Part shown: positions 4,594-6,904 of the stretch, piece after piece
Numbering within the stretch: position 1 is the first letter of the stretch
Layout: every line of letters starts with the position of its first letter
DNA from: CADEEV01 sp032127875
Lineage (GTDB): Bacteria > Acidobacteriota > Vicinamibacteria > Fen-336
NCBI GenBank assembly: GCA_032127875.1
Contig: JAQBHI010000129.1
Span: forward strand, 1-6,904
Direction of reading: 5' to 3'
Length of the DNA: 6,904 nucleotides
Notes under the pieces: generated by a model
What the model saw: the letters and a program-made list of their open reading frames with translations, nothing else
Database searches by the model: none
Told to the model about the DNA's origin: nothing
Program-made: the position numbers and the translations under genes

Positions 4594-6904
4594 ATGCGCT
4601 TGGACCAGTTCACCGTAAAGGCCCAGGAAGCCTTGACTTCCGCCCAGACGGAGGCTGAGAAGGCCGACCATCCCGAGGTAACCTCAGAGCACCTGCTGCA
4701 GAGGCTGCTGGGACAGGAGGGCGGTGTAGTTCCTTCAGCCCTCGGCAAGCTCGGCACGAGCCTGCCCGCGCTCAGCGCAGAAATCGATCGTCTCGTCGCG
4801 TCGCTACCCCACGCGCAGGGCGCGGCAACCCATATCTCTCCCAAACTCGACGCCACGCTGAAACAAGCGCTGCGCGAGGCGGAGTCGTTGAAGGATCAGT
4901 ACGTCTCGACCGAACACCTGTTGCTGGCGCTGCTCGAATCCAAGACGCCGGCCGGCGAGGCCCTGAAGCGCTCGGGCGTCACGCGCGACGGCCTGCTCAA
5001 GGTGCTGCGCGAGGTCCGCGGCAACCAGCGCGCCGACGACCCCAACGCCGAAGACCGCTACCAGGCGCTCGAGCGCTACGCGCGCGATCTCACCGACCTG
5101 GCACGCAAGGGCAAGCTCGATCCGGTGATCGGCCGCGACGACGAAGTTCGTCGCGTGGTGCAGGTCCTGTCGCGGCGTACCAAGAACAACCCGGTGCTGA
5201 TCGGCGAGCCCGGCGTCGGCAAGACCGCGATCGTCGAGGGGTTGGCACAGCGCATCGTCTCGGGCGACATCCCGGAGTCGCTGAAGAACAAGCGCGTGGT
5301 CGCGCTCGATCTCGGCGCTCTCGTGGCGGGGGCCAAGTACCGTGGCGAGTTCGAGGACCGCCTGAAGGCCGTGCTCAAGGACGTCCAAGAGTCGCAAGGC
5401 GAGATCATCCTCTTCATCGACGAACTCCACACCGTCGTGGGCGCGGGCGCCGCCGAGGGCACGAGGGACGCCTCCAACATGCTGAAGCCGGCGCTCGCTC
5501 GCGGCGAGCTGCGCTGCGTGGGCGCCACGACGCTGAACGAATATCAGAAGTACATCGAGAAAGACGCTGCCCTGGAGCGGCGTTTCCAGCCGGTCTACGT
5601 GGGCGAGCCCGACGTGGCCGGCACGATCGCGATCCTGCGCGGCCTCAAGGAGCGCTACGAGGTCCACCACGGTGTGCGCATCCAGGATTCCGCCCTGGTG
5701 GCCGCGGCCACGCTGTCGAACCGCTACATCGCCGACCGCTTCCTGCCCGACAAGGCCATCGACCTGATGGACGAGGCGGCCTCGCGGCTACGCATCGAGA
5801 TCGACTCGATGCCGACCGAGATCGACGAAGTGGAGCGCCGCATCGTCCAGCTCGAGATCGAGCGCACCGCGCTCAAGAAGGAGAAGGACAAGACCTCGAA
5901 GGAGCGTCTCTCGAAGATCGAGAGAGAAGCGGCCGATCTGCGCGAGCGCTCCGCCGGCATGAAGGCGCATTGGCAGCAGGAGAAGCAGGCGATCGGCACA
6001 CTGCGCGCGCTCAAGGAACAGATCGAGAAGACCCGCTTCGAGGCGGAAAAGGCGACGCAGGCCGGCGATCTGGGCCGGGCCGCCGAACTGCGCTACGGCA
6101 CGCTTCCGCAACTCGAAAAGGACCTGGAGTCGGCCAACCAGGCGCTCGCCGACCTGCAGCGGAACCAGCGCATGCTGAAGGAAGAGGTCGACGCGGAGGA
6201 CGTGGCCGAGGTCGTGGCCAAGTGGACCGGCATTCCCGTGCGGCGGATGCTCGAAAGCGAGGTGGAGCGGCTGCTGCACATCGAAGACCGGCTCCGGCTG
6301 CGGGTCGTCGGTCAGGACGAGGCGCTCTTGCTGGTCGCGAACGCAGTCCGCCGCTCGCGGGCGGGCCTGGGCGATCCGCGGCGGCCGATGGGCTCGTTCC
6401 TGTTCATGGGGCCGACCGGTGTGGGCAAGACGGAGCTGGTGCGGGCCCTCGCCGAGTTCCTCTTCGACGACGAGCGGGCCATGGTCCGCATCGACATGTC
6501 GGAATACATGGAAAAGCACTCGGTCTCGCGCCTGATCGGCGCACCGCCGGGCTACATCGGGTACGACGAGGGCGGCCAACTCACCGAGGCGATCCGCCGC
6601 CGGCCGTACGCGGTGGTGCTCTTCGACGAGATCGAAAAGGCGCACCCCGACGTGTTCAATATCCTGCTCCAGGTGCTCGACGAAGGCCGCCTCACCGATG
6701 GCAAGGGCCGCACCGTCGACTTTCGCAACACGGTCCTGGTGATGACCTCGAACGTCGCCTCGGACTACATCCAGGAGATGGCGCACCGCGGCGGGATCGA
6801 CAAGGACAAGCTCATGGAGTCGTTGCGCCGGACCTTCCGGCCCGAGTTCCTGAACCGGATCGACGAGATCGTCACCTTCCAGACGCTGGGTCCGGAGCAG
6901 ATTC
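4594..6904 (+). CDS. clpB: ClpB protein disaggregase (Hsp100 AAA+ ATPase), 3'-truncated by the window
   Basis: ClpB is a hexameric ATP-driven unfoldase that works with DnaK/DnaJ/GrpE to pull polypeptides out of aggregates after heat stress. The frame is open for 770 codons to the window edge; by comparison with the usual length of about 857-870 residues, roughly 90 are missing. The order is an N-terminal Clp_N repeat domain (about 1-145), then AAA1 with Walker A GEPGVGKT (204-211), pore loop KYRG (248-251, Tyr249), Walker B ILFIDE (272-277) and arginine fingers Arg329/Arg330. A coiled-coil M domain follows (about 395-525), rich in Glu/Lys/Arg, which separates ClpB from ClpA and ClpC. AAA2 has Walker A GPTGVGKT (606-613), pore loop GYIGY (653-657), Walker B VVLFDE (674-679), a sensor-1-like TSN (718-720) and an arginine finger in FLNRID (Arg755). 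All catalytic residues expected in the visible part are present. The protein has no IGL/IGF-type ClpP-binding loop that I can see. The start is fixed by the GGAGG site and promoter. The gene is divergent from cysK. Confidence 0.97.
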   Translation, partial: MRLDQFTVKAQEALTSAQTEAEKADHPEVTSEHLLQRLLGQEGGVVPSALGKLGTSLPALSAEIDRLVASLPHAQGAATHISPKLDATLKQALREAESLKDQYVSTEHLLLALLESKTPAGEALKRSGVTRDGLLKVLREVRGNQRADDPNAEDRYQALERYARDLTDLARKGKLDPVIGRDDEVRRVVQVLSRRTKNNPVLIGEPGVGKTAIVEGLAQRIVSGDIPESLKNKRVVALDLGALVAGAKYRGEFEDRLKAVLKDVQESQGEIILFIDELHTVVGAGAAEGTRDASNMLKPALARGELRCVGATTLNEYQKYIEKDAALERRFQPVYVGEPDVAGTIAILRGLKERYEVHHGVRIQDSALVAAATLSNRYIADRFLPDKAIDLMDEAASRLRIEIDSMPTEIDEVERRIVQLEIERTALKKEKDKTSKERLSKIEREAADLRERSAGMKAHWQQEKQAIGTLRALKEQIEKTRFEAEKATQAGDLGRAAELRYGTLPQLEKDLESANQALADLQRNQRMLKEEVDAEDVAEVVAKWTGIPVRRMLESEVERLLHIEDRLRLRVVGQDEALLLVANAVRRSRAGLGDPRRPMGSFLFMGPTGVGKTELVRALAEFLFDDERAMVRIDMSEYMEKHSVSRLIGAPPGYIGYDEGGQLTEAIRRRPYAVVLFDEIEKAHPDVFNILLQVLDEGRLTDGKGRTVDFRNTVLVMTSNVASDYIQEMAHRGGIDKDKLMESLRRTFRPEFLNRIDEIVTFQTLGPEQI

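Noticed and set aside
5002..5004. Internal GTG as a start for a short ClpB isoform, as known in E. coli
   Set aside because: The codon is in frame near the end of the N domain, but no convincing ribosome binding site precedes it.
4804..6786. Long minus-strand open frames opposite clpB (4804-5670 and 5788-6786)
   Set aside because: ClpB is intact and conserved on the other strand. The antisense translations are runs of Arg, Leu, Asp and Val with no domain.

Overview
The window is a stretch of ordinary chromosome from a GC-rich bacterium. Third codon positions are overwhelmingly G or C, genes are packed tightly, and every gene reads as a core or metabolic gene. A Gram-negative-type lineage is plausible, because ClpB and CysK are of the common bacterial type and a sigma70-type promoter precedes clpB. 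The sequence alone does not fix a phylum; Myxococcota or other deltaproteobacteria-like lineages, Acidobacteria and related uncultured groups all fit. There are no transposases, phage genes, CRISPR repeats, tRNAs or rRNAs.

Layout: (1) Bases 2-1453 (+) hold the 3' part of a multi-pass membrane protein resembling GT-C fold glycosyltransferases (GT39/ArnT-like); its start lies outside the window. (2) Bases 1524-2699 (+) encode a RlmI-type 23S rRNA m5C methyltransferase, with an AT-rich -10-like box so close to the ATG that the mRNA may be leaderless. (3) Overlapping its stop, about 2696-3493 (+), is a spermidine-synthase-like Rossmann protein lacking residues expected of a true aminopropyltransferase. 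It ends in a low-complexity tail that runs through a strong G/C hairpin. (4) Converging on it, 3490-4428 (-), is cysteine synthase CysK; the two genes share the palindrome CTAG as opposing stop codons. (5) A 165-base divergent intergenic region carries back-to-back promoters whose -35 boxes coincide. (6) Bases 4594-6904 (+) encode the disaggregase ClpB, with about 90 C-terminal residues missing because the window ends.

Together: the rRNA methyltransferase and the SpeE-like protein form a translationally coupled pair. cysK and clpB are divergently transcribed and may influence each other through the shared promoter region. The membrane glycosyltransferase looks like the last gene of an upstream unit.

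I found no convincing undescribed system. The points most worth a second look are the overlapping divergent cysK/clpB promoters with a very short clpB leader, the shared stop and hairpin at the convergent junction, and the altered active site and probable CTG start of the SpeE-like gene.
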